Shown here in pieces: positions 9,801-18,879 of a stretch of DNA of 64,000 nt (its first letter is position 1; each line of letters starts with the position of its first letter). The translations under genes and the position numbers were made by a program. Source of the stretch: Pseudomonadota bacterium (GTDB lineage: Bacteria; Pseudomonadota; Alphaproteobacteria; Rhodobacterales; Rhodobacteraceae); contig JAJXZX010000007.1 of NCBI GenBank assembly GCA_021779835.1, positions 1 through 64,000 on the forward strand, read 5' to 3'. The notes below the pieces were generated by a model that worked only from the letters and a program-made list of their open reading frames with translations, searched no databases and was not told where the DNA came from.

Positions 9801-10161
9801 CCGCCTGCCGGTAAATCACCAGATCGTCGGCGATGTCCAAGGGGTAGGCAAAGGGCCACGTCTCGGCCTCTTCCTCGACGAAAAAGTCGAACGGGTTATA
9901 GACCGACATATCGGCCACCAGATCGACCTCGATCTTCAGCTCTCGCACAGGCTCGGGAAACACAAAGCGCGCCAGCCAGTTGCCATAGGGGTCTTGCTGG
10001 TAATTCACGAAATGCGGCTGCGGCGAGACCTTCAGCGAATGCGAAATCACCCGTGTCCGGCTATGCGGCGCTGGCCGAAGGCGGATGACTTGCGGACCAA
10101 GTACGACGGGACGATCGTATTTGTAATGGGTCAGATGGGTGATGGCGGCCTTGATCGACAT
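6805..10161 (-). CDS. Large transglutaminase-DUF2126 protein
   Basis: An 1118-residue protein. Residues about 1-270 are a transglutaminase module with an apparently intact triad: C180 in [11 protein letters not shown]229 in DLHAWVEVY and D245 in GLDPTSG. The remaining ~800 residues are DUF2126, recognisable by [38 protein letters not shown] and [17 protein letters not shown]2126 has been predicted to be a peptide-ligase-like domain; its reaction is not established. The start is the ATG at 10161 ([18 protein letters not shown]). It is the first gene of the three-gene operon. Confidence 0.92.
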   Translation of the reverse strand: MSIKAAITHLTHYKYDRPVVLGPQVIRLRPAPHSRTRVISHSLKVSPQPHFVNYQQDPYGNWLARFVFPEPVRELKIEVDLVADMSVYNPFDFFVEEEAETWPFAYPLDIADDLVIYRQAEPAGPELQRFLDTIPRERARTVDFVVGLNARVAGEIGYVIRMEPGVQTPEETFERGTASCRDSSWLLVQVLRHLGFAARFVSGYLIQLAPDLKALDGPSGTEVDFTDLHAWVEVYLPGAGWIGLDPTSGLLTGESHIPLAATPHYRNAAPISGVASFAEVTFDFDMKVTRVAEHPRITKPFSDAAWDELNALGRKVDAALAAQDVRLTMGGEPTFVSIDDFEAGEWNTDAVGPTKRALADKLIRRLRDRFAPGGFLHYGQGKWYPGESLPRWTFSLYWRRDQKPIWRDACLIAAEDAQTGVGPAEAEAFLKGFATEVGLDADLVLPAFEDPAEWIVKEGNLPENVTPENSKLKDPEERNRLVRVFGRGLTEPSGYVLPIQRWQAQAAKGQRWRSERWTLRRGHLFLVPGDSPVGFRLPLGALPHVPPSQYPYTYVADPSELRGPLPDFQNEERGDGPVSPKVDASRGQQAGAFTAGGAVQDVVQQDLGDGFGAVRTALSVEPRDGRLCVFMPPVERIEDYLDLVAAAEASAKALGLPVHIEGYAPPHDPRMNVIRVAPDPGVIEVNIHPAASWAECVATTEVIYEEARQTRLGADKFMIDGRHCGTGGGNHVVVGGETVADSPFLRRPDLLRSLVLHWNRHPSLSYLFSGLFIGPTSQAPRIDEARHDSLYELEIALAQIPAPGEGAAPMPWLTDRLLRNILTDVTGNTHRAEICIDKLYSPDGPTGRLGLVEFRGFEMPPNARMNLAQQLLIRALVARFWASPAQGRLTRWGTALHDRFMLREYVWQDFLDVLADLRDHGFALDPAWFEAQAEFRFPFCGEVAAEGVHLELRQALEPWHVLGETGAIGGTVRYTDSSTERLQVRLSAPDPARYQVTCNGRAVPLARTGAAGVAVAGVRYKAWQPAAALHPVLRVDAPLTFDIYDTWTGRPLAGCTYHVAHPGGRSYDTFPVNGNEAEARRLARFEPYGHHAGSYRPAAEAVHPEFPMTLDLRRAPGV

Positions 10162-10503
10162 ATGAGTTCCGTCCTGTGTGTCATCGGCACCGTTCCACAA
10201 AATGAACGGTCGCACTAGCATGAACTCAGTGGTGCCTCAGTCCGATCGTGCCCCCCACAGCGTAGCGTCCAAGCCTGGGACAAAGCAAACGCCCGCCCTT
10301 ATGGCGCCCATTTTTTGGGCAAATTCCCCATGCGCGGCGGCAAAATGTGCGGGCTGAAATCCAGCATTTGTCCGGGTGCCACCATCCATCCCGCCCAAAA
10401 ACCGCCCGTCGCTGGCCGCGCGCGCCCGTTCATGTGAATTTCCCTTTGTGCAACGCACGCTCTTCGCGCTATCAGTCTCGCGCGCCGCGCCGGTTCCGGC
10501 CTT
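10162..10503. other. Intergenic region between the transglutaminase operon and tRNA-Arg
   Basis: 342 bp with no protein-coding signal I trust. It must hold the leftward promoter of the transglutaminase operon and the rightward tRNA promoter. One small hairpin is visible: GCCCA (10306-10310), T-rich loop, TGGGC (10316-10320). An open frame on the minus strand across 10237-10689 runs straight through the tRNA and is not a gene. Confidence 0.4.
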
Positions 10504-10580
10504 GGCCCCGTAGCTCAATTGGATAGAGCACTCGCCTTCTAAGCGAGTGGCTGCAGGTTCGAGTCCTGCCGGGGTCACCA
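10504..10580 (+). tRNA. tRNA-Arg (anticodon TCT)
   Basis: A 77-nt cloverleaf. Acceptor arm GGCCCCG pairs with CGGGGTC (one G-U), followed by discriminator A and encoded CCA. The D-arm lies in TAGCTCAATTGGATAGAGCA. Anticodon stem CTCGC/GCGAG closes loop CTTCTAA, giving anticodon TCT. The T-arm contains GGTTCGAGTCC. It reads AGA codons, which are rare in this GC-rich sequence. No integrase or attachment-site duplication is seen next to it. Confidence 0.97.
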
Positions 10581-10619
10581 CCCTCCACCTCATTGCGTCT
10601 GGCCGCTTTTCCTGGCGCG

Positions 10620-11912
10620 TCAGAACGACACGAGATTCGGCCCCGCGCCCACCCCCATCGCGATCAGCGGATCGAACCACGGATGCCATGGATCGACGAT
10701 CACATGTTTGGTCACCCCATCCGGCATCCGCGCCAGCAAAAGCAACGGCACCTTGATCTGCATCGACCGGAACGCCGCAATATCCTTGGGGGTTTTCATC
10801 TCCTGCCCATTGACCGCCAGCAGCACATCCCCCGGCTTCAGCCCGCCCTGCATTGCGGCGCTCTTATCCTGCAAGCCCGTGATCTGACCCGTGTCCGACA
10901 CCGTGACCCCGACATCCGCCACCGCGTAACTTGGCACCCGCGGCGGCTTTGCCACCAGTCCGTCAGACCGGGTCGCGGCCAGATCGAGCGTCCGTTTCAT
11001 CGCCACCTTGTCGCGGAGCACGTCCACCACGATGTTGCCCGACACGGCTGCCGCCTCCAGCCGGAACGCCACATCGCCGATTTGCGTCAGCCGCTTGCCA
11101 TCCATTTCGGTGATGATATCGCCCGCCTTCAGACCACCCAACGCCGCAATCCCACCCGGCTCGACATAATCCACCAGCTCGCCCTGCCGCGCCACGTTCA
11201 GCGCCGCTGCCACCTCGCCGTCCACCGGCCGCAAGCGCAGGCCCACCACGGGCACGGCGCGCAAGGTGCCCGCGATCAGCGCAGGCACGATCCGCTCCAG
11301 ATCCGCCACAGAGATCGCAAAAGACAACCCGATGAAGTGGTCCGACCCGTCAACGATCTGGCTGTTCATCCCCAGCACACGCCCTTGCCGGTCCACCAAC
11401 GGCCCGCCCGAGTTCCCGTTGTTGACCGAAGCATCGTGCTGCACCAGCCGGATCGGCACGGCCGGATTCAACTGCCGTGGCCGGGCCGAGACCATACCCC
11501 GTGTCACGGTGAAATCCACGCCCAACGGCGCGCCGACCGCATAGACGGTCTGTGCCAGAACGGCAGGCGCCGGCGCCGGTTGCAGCCCACGCCCCTCGCC
11601 GCCCGAAACCTCCAGCACCGCCACGTCCCGCACCGGATCGCGCGCCACCACCCGTGCCGTTTCGTCATGCCCGTCGGCAAAGGTGATCTCGACATTGGCC
11701 TGCCCATAAACCACATGGGCGCAAGTCACCGCGATCCGCCCGCCGCCCCACAGGAAGGCCGAGCCGAGAAAACTCTCTGTCGAATCCAGCGAATGGACCA
11801 CCAGTGTCGCGGCAATCGCCCGGTCCAGCCCAGGCTCGTCCGCCCGGGCGACGCCGGCCCCCAGAACCGCCGTCATTGCCCCTGCAAAAACCAGCCGCCC
11901 GAACCCCAACAC
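10620..11912 (-). CDS. Periplasmic trypsin-like serine protease with PDZ domains
   Basis: 430 residues from a GTG start at 11912. Residues 1-24 look like a cleavable signal peptide ending VARADEP. The protease domain (about 30-225) has the chymotrypsin triad H66 (TCAHVV), D96 (DPVRDVAVL) and S168 (GNSGGPL). Two PDZ-like segments follow, around LGGLKAGDIITEMDGK and MQGGLKPGDVLLAVNGQ. This is the DegP/HtrA type of architecture and suggests envelope protein quality control, but the protein is diverged from canonical DegP. It is monocistronic and converges on tRNA-Arg. Confidence 0.85.
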   Translation of the reverse strand: MLGFGRLVFAGAMTAVLGAGVARADEPGLDRAIAATLVVHSLDSTESFLGSAFLWGGGRIAVTCAHVVYGQANVEITFADGHDETARVVARDPVRDVAVLEVSGGEGRGLQPAPAPAVLAQTVYAVGAPLGVDFTVTRGMVSARPRQLNPAVPIRLVQHDASVNNGNSGGPLVDRQGRVLGMNSQIVDGSDHFIGLSFAISVADLERIVPALIAGTLRAVPVVGLRLRPVDGEVAAALNVARQGELVDYVEPGGIAALGGLKAGDIITEMDGKRLTQIGDVAFRLEAAAVSGNIVVDVLRDKVAMKRTLDLAATRSDGLVAKPPRVPSYAVADVGVTVSDTGQITGLQDKSAAMQGGLKPGDVLLAVNGQEMKTPKDIAAFRSMQIKVPLLLLARMPDGVTKHVIVDPWHPWFDPLIAMGVGAGPNLVSF

Positions 11913-12177
11913 TACACAATCTCCACGATATGCCGGTGCCTATCAAACGCCTGCCTCAGCCGGAAATCAATGGCCGCCGGTGCAGCGACCCGGCGTCGCT
12001 CCGCCATCCGGTCTGAGGTGGGCTCGATCCGAACGCCGCCACGCGCGCGTCAGTAGACTAGCGTTTGCGAAGGATGCAAGCATGTCCGCGTTGGCCGCAA
12101 GACGCTTGAGCGGGCGCTCACTTTTGGGCAGCATGAACGCAAGCTATTCTGACCAAGCGCTGAGTAGGATCCTTGTC

Positions 12178-12708
12178 ATGGCGAAACTCGTTTTTGGGAT
12201 GAACCAATCGTTGGACGGCTATGTCGACCACACCGAATTCGCGCCGGGCCCCACGCTCTTTCGTCACTTTGTCGCGCATGTGCGTAGCCTCGCGTGCAGT
12301 CTATACGGGCGACGCATCTACGAGGTGATGCGTTACTGGGACGAAGACCATCCCGAATGGAGCGCCGACGAACGTGACTTTGCGGCGGCGTGGAGGCAGC
12401 AACCGAAGTGGGTCGTATCCCATTCGTTACGAACAGTCGGCCCCAACGCCCGTCTGGTCGACCAGGGCCTAGAGGCGATGATACGCAAGCTAAAGGCCGA
12501 GTGCGTCGGAGAGATTGACGTTGCCGGCCCGGACTTGGCGCACAGCCTGACCGAGCTTGGTCTGATCGATGAGTACCGGCTCTATCTCCACCCCGTCGTG
12601 CTTGGACGCGGCAAGCCATTTTTCGCCGGACCGCGCCCCCCGCTCCGCCTTGTGGCCAGCGATGACGTCGGCGACGGCGTAATCAGACTGACATATGTTC
12701 CCGCTTAG
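12178..12708 (+). CDS. RibD C-terminal / dihydrofolate reductase-like protein
   Basis: 176 residues from the ATG at 12178, chosen because MAKLVFGMNQSLDGYVD is the usual family N-terminus. An earlier frame extension to 11980 lacks similarity. Family marks are LYGRRIYEVMRYW in the middle, EIDVAGPDLAHSL (nucleotide-binding loop) and EYRLYLHPVVLGRGKPFF near the C-terminus. Members bind NADPH in a DHFR-like fold; most have no assigned substrate. The gene stands alone, so context gives no further clue. Confidence 0.85.
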   Translation: MAKLVFGMNQSLDGYVDHTEFAPGPTLFRHFVAHVRSLACSLYGRRIYEVMRYWDEDHPEWSADERDFAAAWRQQPKWVVSHSLRTVGPNARLVDQGLEAMIRKLKAECVGEIDVAGPDLAHSLTELGLIDEYRLYLHPVVLGRGKPFFAGPRPPLRLVASDDVGDGVIRLTYVPA

Positions 12709-12879
12709 ACGCGCTTGATCGAAGTCATCGAGGCGTCCGGCCCGCCCTTTGGAGGTGCGCTGAACGGAAAATTCAGGCCCGAACGTCACCCGGTGCGAGG
12801 CGACAGATAACCAGCGGTTGGCCTGTCATCCATAGCCCTTGCTTTCCGCCGCGCTAGACGCCGCCCTTGCGGACGGCGC

Positions 12880-13686
12880 TCAGTCTGTGGGCCGCACACG
12901 CGCCGCCGTCTTGTTGGCAAACGCTTCCAGTCGCGCGCGGGCGTCGGGTTGGGTATTAACCACCCCGGCAATCACCGACTCGGCGTAGGCCGCATCAAGG
13001 CCGGACATATTGCCCAGATGGCTGATCGCCGAACAAATGGCGAAATTCGACAGCGGCAGATTGCGCGCCGCCGCCCGCGCCAACTCCAGCGCCCGATCAA
13101 AGCTGGAGCCTTCGACAAGGTATTGCGCCAGCCCGACGTCCATCGCCTCTTGCCCCTGATAAACCCGCCCGGTCAGCATCATGTCGATCATCCGCGCCTT
13201 GCCGACCAGACCGGCCACCCGGATCGTCGCGCCCCCGCCGGTGAACAGGCCACGCTGCCCTTCAGGCAGCGCGAAGTAGGTCGAGGCATCGGCGACGCGG
13301 ATATGCGCGCTTGATGCAAGCTCCAACCCACCGCCGACCACCGCCCCCTTCAGCGCCGCGATGATCGGCACACCGCCATATTCCATCTTGTTGAAGGCTT
13401 CGTGCCAGCGCAGGCAAAGGTGCATGAATTCCGCCGGGCTGCGGTCGGCCTGATGGTGTTCGACGAGATCAAGGCCGGCGCAGAAATGCTCGCCCTCCGC
13501 CGCCAGAACCACCGCCCGCACGCCCGCACGGGGGATGGTGGAAAACAGCGTGACCAGATCCTCGATCGACGCCTCATCCAGCGCATTGCGCTTGGCGGGC
13601 CGGTTCAGGGTGGCCACCAAAACGCCATCGTCGTGCAGGGTCAGCGCGATGTTGGTCAGCGCGAGAGTGGTAATGTCGATGGTCAT
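12880..13686 (-). CDS. Enoyl-CoA hydratase/isomerase (crotonase) family protein
   Basis: 268 residues from the ATG at 13686 ([20 protein letters not shown]); an upstream extension to 13833 has no family similarity. The oxyanion-hole region HFCAGLDL, the [14 protein letters not shown] segment with a glutamate at the first catalytic position, and [11 protein letters not shown] with a second glutamate are all present, so hydratase chemistry is possible. The crotonase fold supports many acyl-CoA reactions and the substrate cannot be read from sequence. Neighbours are unrelated, so its pathway is open. Confidence 0.85.
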   Translation of the reverse strand: MTIDITTLALTNIALTLHDDGVLVATLNRPAKRNALDEASIEDLVTLFSTIPRAGVRAVVLAAEGEHFCAGLDLVEHHQADRSPAEFMHLCLRWHEAFNKMEYGGVPIIAALKGAVVGGGLELASSAHIRVADASTYFALPEGQRGLFTGGGATIRVAGLVGKARMIDMMLTGRVYQGQEAMDVGLAQYLVEGSSFDRALELARAAARNLPLSNFAICSAISHLGNMSGLDAAYAESVIAGVVNTQPDARARLEAFANKTAARVRPTD

Positions 13687-13907
13687 GTCCGGGTCCTCTG
13701 GATCGTGCGGTCGGGCATGGGCGCGAACACCCAAGCCGCCTCCCGCAGGATGACGTTCATGTCTTCGGCCTAACAGGCTTCGGCAGGCCAAGAAAGTCTG
13801 CCGATCTCTCCACTGCAAATTCTGCCTGCGCAACCGCGCGATTTCCGCTGGCCTGCGAACACATCTGCCCTAAGATCATCACAACCCCAACGCAAAAGAG
13901 GCCCGAC

Positions 13908-15656
13908 ATGCTGCGCATCCTCCCCCTTGTCGCCGCCGCGTTGCTGGCAACCTCCGCTGTGGCGGAAACCCCCGCCGCCGCCCTGCCTGATATCGGCGTT
14001 GTCGGCGCAACCGGGGTCAAGCTGGCCAATGATCGGCCGGTGACGGCTTCGCATGCGATGGTGGTCACCGCGCAACATCTGGCGACTGATATCGGCGTGG
14101 CGATCCTGCGAAAGGGCGGCAACGCCATCGACGCTGCCGTGGCCGTAGGGTATGCGCTGGCGGTCGTTCATCCCTGCTGCGGCAATATCGGCGGCGGCGG
14201 CTTCATGGTGGTTCACCGTGCCAATGGCGAAAACCTGTTCCTCGACTTCCGCGAAAAAGCGCCGCTCGCCGCGACACCGACCATGTTCCAAGACGCAAAC
14301 GGTACTGTCGTACCCGAACGCAGCCGCGCCTCGTGGCTTGCCATCGGGGTGCCGGGCACCGTGATGGGCCTCGACGAAGCGCTGGCCACTTATGGCACCA
14401 TGACCCGCGCCGAGGTGATGGCCCCCGCCATCGCCCTTGCCCGCGACGGCTTTACCCTGACCACCGCCGACGCCAATATCCTCGGCCTGCGTACCAAGGA
14501 TTTCGCGGCCCAACCCAACGTCGCCCGCATCTTCCTTCACCCCGATGGCACGCCCTTTACGGCGGGCGAGCGCCTCGTGCAGCCCGCCTTGGCAAACACG
14601 CTCGACCTCATCGCCAAAGGCGGCGCCGACGCGTTCTACAAAGGCCCCATCGCGCAAGCCATCGTCAGCGCCAGCACACAAAACGGCGGCCTCTTCACCC
14701 TCAAGGACTTCGCCGATTACTCCGCGCCGTGGTCCGCGCCGGTCGGTTGCACCTACCACGGCTATCAGGTGATCTCTTCCCCGCCGCCAAGTTCAGGCGG
14801 CACCACGGTGTGTGAGATCCTGCAAATCGTGCAGCCCTACCCCTTCGCCAAATGGGGCTTCGGCTCGCCCGACGTCACCCACGCCCTTGTCGAGGCTGAA
14901 CGTCACGCGTTCGCCGATCGCAACACCTATCTGGGCGACCCGGCCTTCGTGCAAAATCCGACGCAGGCCCTGCTATCCCCTGACCACGCCGCGAAAATCC
15001 GCGAACGGATCAGGCCGGATCAGGCGACACCCTCGGCGCAAGTGCAAGGCAGTCTTGGCGCCGACGAGGGGATGCACACCACGCATTACTCCATCGTTGA
15101 CGCCCAAGGAAACGCGGTCTCGGTCACCTACACGCTCAATTTCTTCTTCGGCAATGCCAAGATCGCGGGAGATACCGGCTTTTTCCTGAATGACGAGATG
15201 GATGATTTCACCTCCAAACCCGGCGTGCCCAATGCCTTCGGTCTGGTGCAGGGCAGCACCAACGCAGTGGCACCCGGCAAGCGCCCGCTAAGCTCGATGG
15301 CCCCCACCATTGTGCTGAAAGACGGCCAGCTTTTCATGGTCACCGGCAGCCCCGGCGGGTCCACCATCATCTCGACCGTGCTGGAAAGCATCCTCAACGT
15401 GGTCGATTTCGGCATGAACATGCAGCAAGCCGTCGATGCGCCACGCCTGCATCACCAATGGCTTCCCGATGAGGTTTCAGTCGAGCCGGGATACCTTACG
15501 CCGCAATCGCAAGCCGCGCTGACCGCGATGGGCTACACGTTTAAGGAACGCTCGCCCTGGGGCGCGGATGAGGCGATCCTGCGCGATCCCGCAACCGGCG
15601 TGCTGGAAGGCGCGAACGACGACCGCCGCCCCGCCGGACTCGCCGAAGGGTATTAG
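13908..15656 (+). CDS. ggt: Gamma-glutamyltransferase
   Basis: A 582-residue secreted enzyme with a signal peptide of about 19 residues (MLRILPLVAAALLATSAVAE). It cleaves gamma-glutamyl bonds of glutathione in the periplasm after autoprocessing into two subunits. The processing site and nucleophile are Thr391 in GMHTTHYSIVD, followed by GNAVSVTYTLN. The substrate-loop signature PLSSMAPTIV and the GSPGGSTIIS motif are present. Length and order of motifs are normal for the family. It converges with the next gene, leaving only 5 bp between. Confidence 0.95.
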   Translation: MLRILPLVAAALLATSAVAETPAAALPDIGVVGATGVKLANDRPVTASHAMVVTAQHLATDIGVAILRKGGNAIDAAVAVGYALAVVHPCCGNIGGGGFMVVHRANGENLFLDFREKAPLAATPTMFQDANGTVVPERSRASWLAIGVPGTVMGLDEALATYGTMTRAEVMAPAIALARDGFTLTTADANILGLRTKDFAAQPNVARIFLHPDGTPFTAGERLVQPALANTLDLIAKGGADAFYKGPIAQAIVSASTQNGGLFTLKDFADYSAPWSAPVGCTYHGYQVISSPPPSSGGTTVCEILQIVQPYPFAKWGFGSPDVTHALVEAERHAFADRNTYLGDPAFVQNPTQALLSPDHAAKIRERIRPDQATPSAQVQGSLGADEGMHTTHYSIVDAQGNAVSVTYTLNFFFGNAKIAGDTGFFLNDEMDDFTSKPGVPNAFGLVQGSTNAVAPGKRPLSSMAPTIVLKDGQLFMVTGSPGGSTIISTVLESILNVVDFGMNMQQAVDAPRLHHQWLPDEVSVEPGYLTPQSQAALTAMGYTFKERSPWGADEAILRDPATGVLEGANDDRRPAGLAEGY

Positions 15657-15661
15657 GCGTC

Positions 15662-16399
15662 CTACCGCGACCCGCGCCGCAAAAGCGCATGGAAAACACC
15701 CAGCGGCAACCAGCGCCCTAGCAGAAAAAGCCATGCGAAAGGCGCGGGAAAGCTGGTCGAAAACCGGCCACCCGCAATGGCGCGCATCACCCGCGCGGCG
15801 GCGGCCGCTGGCGGCATGATCTGCGGCATGGCAAAACTGTTGCGCGCGGTCAGGCGCGTTTCAATGAAACCGGGGTTCACCACTTGCACCGCTACGCCCG
15901 TGCCATGCAGATCGGCGTGCAGGTTCTCCGCCAAATGCATGATCGCAGCCTTCGACGCGCCATAGCCAATCGCGCCCGGCAAGCCGCGATGCCCGGCAAG
16001 CGAGCCGATCAGCACCACGCGCCCACGCCGCCGCACAATCATCGCTGGTACAACATGGCCCAGCAACCGCAGCGCGCCGATGAAATTCGCCTCGGCAATC
16101 GCGCAGGCCTCGTCGGGGTTCCACGTTTGCGCGGTCATCGGCGTATACAGCCCAACGCAGTAGATCACGCCGTCCACCGGCCCCGCCGCCGCGGCGGCCG
16201 TCGCACTCGCCAACGGATCGGTCACATCGAACGCCACCGCCCGAGCGTCGCGCAGGCCCGCCGCCAGATCCTCAAGCCGCCTAGCATTGCGCGCCGAGAG
16301 CACAAGCCGCGCGCCTTCCGCCGCCATTGCCTGCGCCAACGCACGACCAAGGCCCTCGCTGGCCCCGACAATCCACCATGTCTGGCCCGCGACGCTCAT
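15662..16399 (-). CDS. Short-chain dehydrogenase/reductase, last gene of the RpoE-linked lipid operon
   Basis: 245 residues from the ATG at 16399. The Rossmann motif is VGASEGLGRA, the catalytic serine lies in LIGSLAGH and the Y-x-x-x-K in GYGASKAA, so it should be an active NAD(P)-dependent oxidoreductase. Its ATG overlaps the stop of the DUF3833 gene by 4 bp (ATGA), placing it in the same leftward operon as the cyclopropane-synthase-like gene. The substrate is probably lipid-derived, by context only. Confidence 0.88.
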   Translation of the reverse strand: MSVAGQTWWIVGASEGLGRALAQAMAAEGARLVLSARNARRLEDLAAGLRDARAVAFDVTDPLASATAAAAAGPVDGVIYCVGLYTPMTAQTWNPDEACAIAEANFIGALRLLGHVVPAMIVRRRGRVVLIGSLAGHRGLPGAIGYGASKAAIMHLAENLHADLHGTGVAVQVVNPGFIETRLTARNSFAMPQIMPPAAAAARVMRAIAGGRFSTSFPAPFAWLFLLGRWLPLGVFHALLRRGSR

Positions 16400-16953
16400 C
16401 CCTTCACCGGGCGAATGGTCGCCACCAACTCTGCCACCAGAATACCGAACTTGCGCATTTGCGAGCGGTTGAGCACCGTGCCATCCGGCAAAAGATACAG
16501 CCAATCCCGCACGTTAACGACCAAGCCCTCATGTTTTCCCGACAAGCGCAGGCGATACCGCATGCACAGCGCGTGCCCCGCAGCCACGCCCGTCGCGGTG
16601 CCAATGATGTCGGCGGCGGTGGCGGTAAAGCTTTGCGCCCCCGTCATCGTGATCTGCCATTGCCGCAGTTGAACACCGCCACCCGCGAAGGCGAACGTTT
16701 CGTCGATGACGCCCGTCCGCCCGTCAAAACGCCCCTCCATCCCCGCCGTAAACCGCGCGGCCACCCGCCCGGTTGGGCCAAAGATAGCCCCCTCGCAGAG
16801 CAGCGATTGGCCAAGCACGCGCACGATGTCAAAGCCGGGCGACGTGCCACGGTAATCGCCGGGGCGCTGCGCGGCAAAACTGAACCAAGCGGCGCGAATG
16901 ACCAAAATCGCGCCGACCAACACCGCGGCAAATATAACGACTATCATCACCAT
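16396..16953 (-). CDS. DUF3833 family protein
   Basis: About 185 residues from the ATG at 16953 (another ATG is two codons in). One N-terminal hydrophobic segment (MIVVIFAAVLVGAILVI) anchors it to the membrane. The soluble part has the DUF3833 pattern: FSFAAQRPGDYRG, RFDGRTGVIDETFAF, ATGVAAGHALCMRYRLRL and DWLYLLPDGTVLNRS. The lipocalin-like fold suggests binding of a hydrophobic ligand, but function is unproven. It sits between the cyclopropane-synthase-like and SDR genes. Confidence 0.82.
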   Translation of the reverse strand: MVMIVVIFAAVLVGAILVIRAAWFSFAAQRPGDYRGTSPGFDIVRVLGQSLLCEGAIFGPTGRVAARFTAGMEGRFDGRTGVIDETFAFAGGGVQLRQWQITMTGAQSFTATAADIIGTATGVAAGHALCMRYRLRLSGKHEGLVVNVRDWLYLLPDGTVLNRSQMRKFGILVAELVATIRPVKG

Positions 16954-16960
16954 CTCCGCC

Positions 16961-18130
16961 TCAACCCTCGGCATGGGAAAGATCGACCTGCACCACATCC
17001 GCGCGCCCGGTGGCAAAGGCGGCAGCGCAGGACTCAAGGTAGAACAACCAGCCGCGAAGGAACGCAGGCTCATGCCCCAAAGCGCGCACCTTGCCCGCCG
17101 CCGCCGTCAACCGCCGCGCCCATTGGCGGCAGGTCTCTGCATAATCCGGTCCGAAGGAAAACGAGTGCTGCACCTGCAATCCGGCCCGCGAGGCCTGCGC
17201 CGCGATCACCCCATCCGACAACAGCATGCCGCCGGGAAAAACATGTTGGCGCACATAGTCTTGCGTCTTGCGATACTGCGCAAAACGCGCATCCGGCACC
17301 GTGATCGCCTGCACCACCGCGCGCCCCCCCGTCGCGAGCCGGTCGCGCAGGTTGGCGAAATAGACCGGCCAATACCGCTCGCCCACCGCCTCGACCATCT
17401 CGATCGAAACGATGTTGTCAAATCGGCCAGAGGTGGCGCGGTAATCCTGCAACCGAATCTCTGCCCGGCCATCAAGCCGCGCATCGGCAAAACCTCTCTG
17501 GCTCGGCGATATCGTGATCCCCGTCACCGAGCGCCCGCGATCCGCTGCGCGTTCAGCAAACCCGCCCCAGCCACAACCGATCTCCAGCACCCGCTCTCCC
17601 TCGCCCAGACGGTCAAGGATACGGTCATATTTCCGCCCCTGCGCACGGCCCAGATCCGCGTCGCCCGGCGCGAAAATTCCCGCCGAGTAGGTCATCGAGG
17701 GGTCGAGCCACAGCTGGTAAAACTCGTTCCCCACATCGTAATGCGCACGGATATTGCGCGATGCCCCGCGCCGCGAGTTGGCGTGAACCACCCCGTGCAG
17801 CAAGCGAAACTTCAGCCGGTTCCACAGGCCCGCATCCGCATAGTCCCCGATGCGGTCGATGTTGCGATAAGCAAGCTGGATCAACCCCTCGATCGAGGTC
17901 GTATCCCACAGCCCCGCCGCATAGGTCTCGCCCAACCCGACGCCCCCGCGCGCCACCAGTGTCGGGATCACCGACCAGTCGCGCAGCGTCAAATCCGCCT
18001 CCACCCCGCCGCTACCAAAGTGCCGCGTCACCCCATCCGGCGTCACCAGCGTCAGGCGGCCACCCTCGATGCGTGCACAGGTATCAATGAATTCACGGCG
18101 CAGGCGGGCGTCAATAAGCGGCAACGTCAT
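16961..18130 (-). CDS. Cyclopropane-fatty-acyl-phospholipid synthase family methyltransferase
   Basis: 389 residues. The C-terminal two thirds carry a SAM-binding fold with VLEIGCGWGGFAERAA and the family segment HYDVGNEFYQLWLDPSMTYSAGIF. Proteins of this family add a methylene or methyl group from SAM to an unsaturated phospholipid acyl chain at the membrane surface. In the RpoE/ChrR context a role in modifying acyl chains under singlet oxygen stress is likely. Its ATG overlaps the upstream DUF1365 stop by 4 bp. Confidence 0.92.
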   Translation of the reverse strand: MTLPLIDARLRREFIDTCARIEGGRLTLVTPDGVTRHFGSGGVEADLTLRDWSVIPTLVARGGVGLGETYAAGLWDTTSIEGLIQLAYRNIDRIGDYADAGLWNRLKFRLLHGVVHANSRRGASRNIRAHYDVGNEFYQLWLDPSMTYSAGIFAPGDADLGRAQGRKYDRILDRLGEGERVLEIGCGWGGFAERAADRGRSVTGITISPSQRGFADARLDGRAEIRLQDYRATSGRFDNIVSIEMVEAVGERYWPVYFANLRDRLATGGRAVVQAITVPDARFAQYRKTQDYVRQHVFPGGMLLSDGVIAAQASRAGLQVQHSFSFGPDYAETCRQWARRLTAAAGKVRALGHEPAFLRGWLFYLESCAAAFATGRADVVQVDLSHAEG

Positions 18131-18879
18131 CGCGAGGTCTCCTCGACCGGGGGAACAGGGTGGGGGTGAAACGTCGCCCCCTTAAGCTTCAGGCGCAGCG
18201 CCTGCCAATGGATCAGCGCGATGGTGCGAAACGTCGAAAACGGGCGCCGCAAAACCGTGGCGAGCAGGGTGCGGCTCGTCATCGGCACCCGCGCGCCCGT
18301 CAGGGTCGCCACCACACCCTGCGCGCCATTCTCATGCCGGATGCGGATCGCAATGCGGTCCGCGTCGATCACGAACCGGAAGCGATACACCCCCGCGACC
18401 TGTTGAAACGGCGAGACGTGAAACACCTTGGCCGCGCTCAATTCATCCGACGCGGTAATCGCGCCAAAATCGGCATGGGCGCACAGATAGTTGTGCCGCT
18501 CGCCATAGGTGTTGTTCACCTGGGCAATCGCCGCGACCAGCGCGTCGCCCTCAAAAGCCAGCCAAAAGCTGACCGGCGTGAAATTCGCCCCCAACCAGCG
18601 CGGCTGGGTCAGCAGGCGCAAGCTCAACCCGACAGGCGCACCACTGGCGGCCAGCACCTCGCGGGCCCAAGCCGCCCCGCGCCCCTGCCCCCGCGCGCCG
18701 CCATGGTCGCGGTCATGCACCGCCGCAAGGGCAAAGCGATTGCGCCCGAAAAGCCGTGGGCGCGGACCGTCCGCCTCTGGGTCGATCAGCACATAATCAA
18801 CCGCATAGCGGAAGGCATGCACCGGCCCGCCGCGCCGCGCGTGAGTGGTTTCGCCGCGCAGGATTTCCGGCCCGCTCAT
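18127..18879 (-). CDS. DUF1365 family protein
   Basis: 250 residues with DUF1365 signatures: RGGPVHAFRYAVDYVLID at the start, LLTQPRWLGANFTPVSFWLAF in the middle, NNTYGERHNYLC and KVFHVSPFQQVAGVYRFRF. The reaction is unknown, but the gene almost always lies between a flavin amine oxidase and a cyclopropane-synthase-like gene, exactly as here. It overlaps both neighbours by 4 bp, so it belongs to the same translationally coupled operon. Confidence 0.9.
   Translation of the reverse strand: MSGPEILRGETTHARRGGPVHAFRYAVDYVLIDPEADGPRPRLFGRNRFALAAVHDRDHGGARGQGRGAAWAREVLAASGAPVGLSLRLLTQPRWLGANFTPVSFWLAFEGDALVAAIAQVNNTYGERHNYLCAHADFGAITASDELSAAKVFHVSPFQQVAGVYRFRFVIDADRIAIRIRHENGAQGVVATLTGARVPMTSRTLLATVLRRPFSTFRTIALIHWQALRLKLKGATFHPHPVPPVEETSR

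Noticed and set aside
10504..10580. tRNA-Arg as an integration site
   Set aside because: No integrase, no duplicated 3' end of the tRNA and no compositional change in the flanking genes were seen.
10237..10689. 150-codon frame on the minus strand
   Set aside because: It runs through the tRNA-Arg gene and into the end of the protease gene, and the peptide has no family features.
10593..12056. 487-codon plus-strand frame
   Set aside because: Antisense to the signal-peptide/PDZ protease, whose triad and domain order are clear. Composition is that of a GC shadow.
13770..14759. 329-codon minus-strand frame
   Set aside because: Antisense to the well-supported gamma-glutamyltransferase and without recognisable motifs.
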